Positions 60,911 through 64,000 of a DNA stretch of 64,000 nucleotides are shown piece after piece. Position numbers and translations under genes: made by a program. The stretch is from Daphnia carinata. Taxonomy: Eukaryota > Arthropoda > Branchiopoda > Diplostraca > Daphniidae. How positions within the stretch are numbered: the first letter of the stretch is position 1; each line of letters opens with the position of its first letter. The stretch is taken from NCBI RefSeq assembly GCF_022539665.2, contig NC_081333.1, forward strand, positions 992,001-1,056,000, given 5' to 3'. Below the pieces are notes generated by a model. That model was not told the DNA's origin. It worked only from the letters and a program-made list of their open reading frames with translations, and made no database searches.

Positions 60911-61631
60911 AAACTAATAGTTTTATTAATACTTTTTTCTGTAATACAAATAGTACAATTTATAAACAGATACAGCATAGAAAAACATCTCTATAATAAT
61001 AACATTAATTAAATATCCTACCTACTTGGCAAAAGTATGTATAAAATATAAGGTAATAGAAATAAAACAATCAACGTGTAACTGTATGGAGAGTCCATTT
61101 GTCGCTAGATCGGGAGTCCGTTTGACGTATACAATACTAATCATCAATAAAAAAAAAAGTCCTAATGTCGATGGCACGGGAGTCCTCTTGTCGGAAAGTG
61201 TAGCGCTCGTTGGGTTCAGCAACAATATATTGTTGCGCCCAAATGTCGGGGACCACTAGTCCAAACGTCGGTGAACAGATGTCCTTTCGTCGGGTACCAG
61301 ATGTCCAAGTGTCGGAAACCTGCAACCAAAAGTCGGAAACCCTGGAGTCCTTTTTGTAACTCGCCCAAAAGACTCTGTCCCGCCATGGGGTGGGGCAGTC
61401 GCAATGGCCATGCGCCGCTTGGCGCTTTAGGCAATGCACCCTAAGGGACTTCTCTTTGTCGATGCGGTGGCGGTTTCCCGAGGGTGTGCATTCCCTGTAA
61501 CGGATTCCGTCACCGTGTCAGCCCGGACTTGTCTTCGCGGACAAGTCCCATCTTGGTCATGGATCCTTCAGACGGTGACGCGTAGAAAGTAGTAGAACAA
61601 CCTACGGGTTGGTATGGCGTGGCAGCCAATG
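60911..61631 (-). repeat. Right inverted terminal arm
   Basis: Reverse complement of the left arm, with an additional unmatched block of about 200 bases near the tip (about 61390-61614). That block contains a perfect GGACTTGTC/GACAAGTCC hairpin within 61530-61560 and a wider CGTCACCG/CGGTGACG pairing around it. Confidence 0.75.
61191..61336 (-). repeat. CCGAC iterons, right arm (GTCGG on the plus strand)
   Basis: GTCGG starts at 61191, 61245, 61267, 61289, 61311 and 61332. The spacings 54, 22, 22, 22, 21 mirror the left-arm order 21, 21, 22, 22, 55, so the array existed before or together with the inverted duplication. Confidence 0.75.
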
Positions 61632-64000
61632 GGTCAACTTGTATGTATGTACTTATGTATGTATTAATTGTATGTATTATGTATATTATGTAAAACAGTG
61701 GTGGAATTGTGGGAGGAGGAGGGACAATAAAAAACCAAATCCATTTTATAACTTTGTCTATTTTATTTTGTAAATATTGATTACAGAACTTTGTAAACAG
61801 ACTACTAAAACTTATAATTCGCTGTGAACTTCTTCGAGAAATTCCCAATATTTACAGCCTTTCTCATATCACAAAGATTTACATTTTTCTCTTGCCGCTT
61901 GTCTGCCATCGCTAACTGAAATTGTTTCAAGTAGACACTTAGATGCAGTTTTTTCGACGCCAATGTAAGTTTTGCAAACTGTCTCATTCAACGTCTCTTT
62001 CTACATCGTCTCTTAACATTTGTCATCTTACTGATGAGCATCATTTCTAAAGCCAAAATTTTTTCATTTAACTCATTTTAATTACCAAAACAAGCAAATA
62101 AATTTTAGATATATATTTTTTGGATTAGTGTTGCCAATCCTCAAATTGGTTTTTTGCTTTGGAAATGCTGCTTCCTGGTACTCCAACACGCCACTACCTC
62201 CCGGAGCGTCTAAGCATAAATACGATTACATATGGTTGAGACGTACAAATTCAAGGGTCTTTATGTCTAAAAAACTTTGTTTTTAATAAGTAAAAAACTA
62301 TGAACTACGAAACCATATTATAAACGTCAATAAGAGGTAAACAAACTCACAAGCGTATCACCACCGTGCACCACTTCATTGGTAATATGATTGATACGGA
62401 ATGCTTCACCCACACCGCATCGACGTCAGATGAGGTCATCGGCTACAGAGCAGGTTTGAGGTGTGGGATGAAGTCCGAAGGACATCGTTGACTGAACAAC
62501 TTCCCCTAACACGGTATATACACCTAAATTCCATGACACATGGAGATGCAAAATGTTCTATATCAAAAAAAAAGAAAGATAATGTAGTAGACTGAAATGT
62601 CAAAGATGCTTAATCTCCATTCTTACCACTCTATGGTTCTCGTTATTTTGCCAGGTGAGGTGTTAAGTACCAAATGAATGTACCATCCCTACGAAGTATC
62701 TTTTTTCAACACCTAACAAAGAATAATACTAAATTGATGAATATTGACACATAATACTGTAGATTTGTCATGGCCAACATATATAATGAAAAGTCCTCAA
62801 TAGATGAGAATGAAAGTAAACCATAGCAGTAAAACTACGCTGTGGTTTGGGATTAGAATTGATTGAAGATGACCTAACAAAACGTGAATCACAAAATCCC
62901 AAACTTTTTTACAAACAAATTTTACTCACTAATAACAATCTTATCCAAATAAATGACCACCAGTTTGTGCAATCGGTTCAAATACCGAAAGATTAGAAAA
63001 CGAGGCTTAACATTGGGTAATCACAGTTTTCGATAGAGACTGAGACACCAGTGCACATTGGAAAACGTGGTCTTTGAGCAAGAATTGTACAAGTACGTAA
63101 AATTTGGTTAAAGTATTGTGAAAAATGTGGCTTCGTTGATAGGTAGTGAAATAAACCAAAACGTGCCAATAAATTCAATAAATCAGAAGATTAAACGTTA
63201 AGAAAAAAAGATTGGACAAAATACCGACAGAGGCTTGACAAACGGTGCAGCCATAACGAAAGCAGTACGGACGAATGAGTTTGCTTAGAACGTTGCCAGA
63301 TGGGGGACCAGAAAACGCGACATTTAAAAGGAAAAAGGAGGGGAAAAAGTCTTTTTGGGTTTGAAAAGTCTTAACAAACCCCAAGTTCTCTTTTAGTTTG
63401 TGTAAATTGTTTCAAAACAGAGGCATAGTAGTGATTTTGATCTACATATTAAGTAAGCAATCCCTGAACAAGTTCTATATGATTCTGCTAAGATTGACAC
63501 AACGTAAACAAGTTTGTCTGTAAGTACGAATTGCCGACCCGATCGGATCCGACCTGCCATTTTTCGGGGGGCAGGCCGGGGCGGGCGTACCTATCATGGC
63601 TGATCGAGTTCGAAGCCAATACCCAAAGAAAATAAATACCGTTTCTTAAACCGAAAAATAATAATAATTAAAAACAATAATTAGTTCCAACTCAACTATG
63701 ATGTACAGCACACGCAAGATGTGAAAACTGATATATTTTGAGGATTACAGCAGTACAGAGATATACATGGGAGACGATCAACTCTAGAACATAAGAGAGA
63801 ACCAGGTTATAATGGGGGTAAAATAATTCAAGAATGTGAAACAACTCCGTAAGATCAGCTGGGGATTATAACTGTATATGCCGGTTTGTTTTTTTAGGAA
63901 GAAAAAAAAATGCCTTTTTTGACACGAAATTGTCGTAACAGTGTTACTATAAAGCGTTAAAAATGACAAGCACACAGTGAGGAGAGAAGTTGGGTGTTAT
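61632..64000. other. Gene-poor, repeat-like right end
   Basis: Contains a TATG/TATT-type short repeat at about 61640-61690, a foldback at 62404-62473 and a GC-rich patch at 63536-63590 with a CCTGCC/GGCAGG hairpin. A minus-strand frame at 61805-61987 is free of low complexity but unrecognised. No gene is supported. Confidence 0.5.
62404..62473. repeat. Foldback with a 13-pair stem
   Basis: CTTCACCCACACC at 62404-62416 pairs with GGTGTGGG and TGAAG at 62460-62473, with one bulged A. A small GTCCGAAGGAC hairpin follows directly. Could be a short structured RNA or the remnant of a small inverted-repeat element. Confidence 0.4.

Larger units (their letters stand above)
57435..61631. mobile_element. 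Gene-capturing element with long inverted terminal arms (Pack-type candidate)
   Basis: About 4.2 kb bounded by inverted copies of a 17-bp tip (CATTGGCTGCCACGCCA at 57435-57451, its complement at 61615-61631). Inverted arms extend to about 57995 and from about 60911. Near 57825-57895 and 61010-61085 the arms match with about one difference in 70 bases. The interior holds DHX37-derived sequence, another multi-exon fragment and a third exon on the opposite strand. No transposase was recognised, so movement would need an enzyme from elsewhere. No clear target-site duplication was seen. Confidence 0.6.

Overview
This is animal nuclear DNA, most likely from an arthropod. Its genes carry many GT-AG introns, both short (about 50-100 nt) and multi-kilobase, in AT-rich sequence full of homopolymer runs. 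A dpr-family immunoglobulin gene, typical of arthropods, is present. The overall texture fits a branchiopod crustacean such as Daphnia, but the species is inferred and not proven. No bacterial operons, rRNA genes, CRISPR arrays or intact tRNA genes were seen.

Layout. 1-889 (+): the last two exons of an unrecognised Ser/Pro-rich protein. 4444-18855 (-): a complete seven-exon dpr-family cell-surface protein (393 aa, two Ig domains). 25101-40253 (-): a complete 13-exon family-31 glycosidase of the MYORG/KIAA1161 type (659 aa, both catalytic Asp present), with one intron that appears to end in TG. 45827-49073 (+): endophilin A (389 aa, or 412 aa with a symmetric cassette exon). 50920-52176 (+): maspardin/SPG21 (289 aa). 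All splice phases of these four genes were followed by hand and agree.

The region from 52684 to 61631 is the unusual part. It holds two adjacent large inverted-repeat structures. The first (52684-57320) is a near-palindrome with arms of about 1.9 and 2.2 kb around a spacer of about 0.5 kb containing three tRNA-like sequences. Its arms carry hairpin-rich DNA and exon-like blocks. The second (57435-61631) has inverted terminal arms with 21-22 bp iterated CCGAC motifs. It encloses the 3' half of a DHX37 helicase gene, with introns kept but broken by two TAG codons and a frameshift, plus two unrecognised gene fragments. It looks like a gene-capturing (Pack-type) transposon. From 61632 to the end I see only repeat-like, gene-poor DNA.

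The host genes are independent loci. Two have neuronal roles in other animals: dpr proteins act in synaptic partner recognition and endophilin A in synaptic-vesicle endocytosis. Possible regulatory signals are a perfect RFX X-box upstream of the dpr gene and three perfect CRE palindromes around endophilin A.
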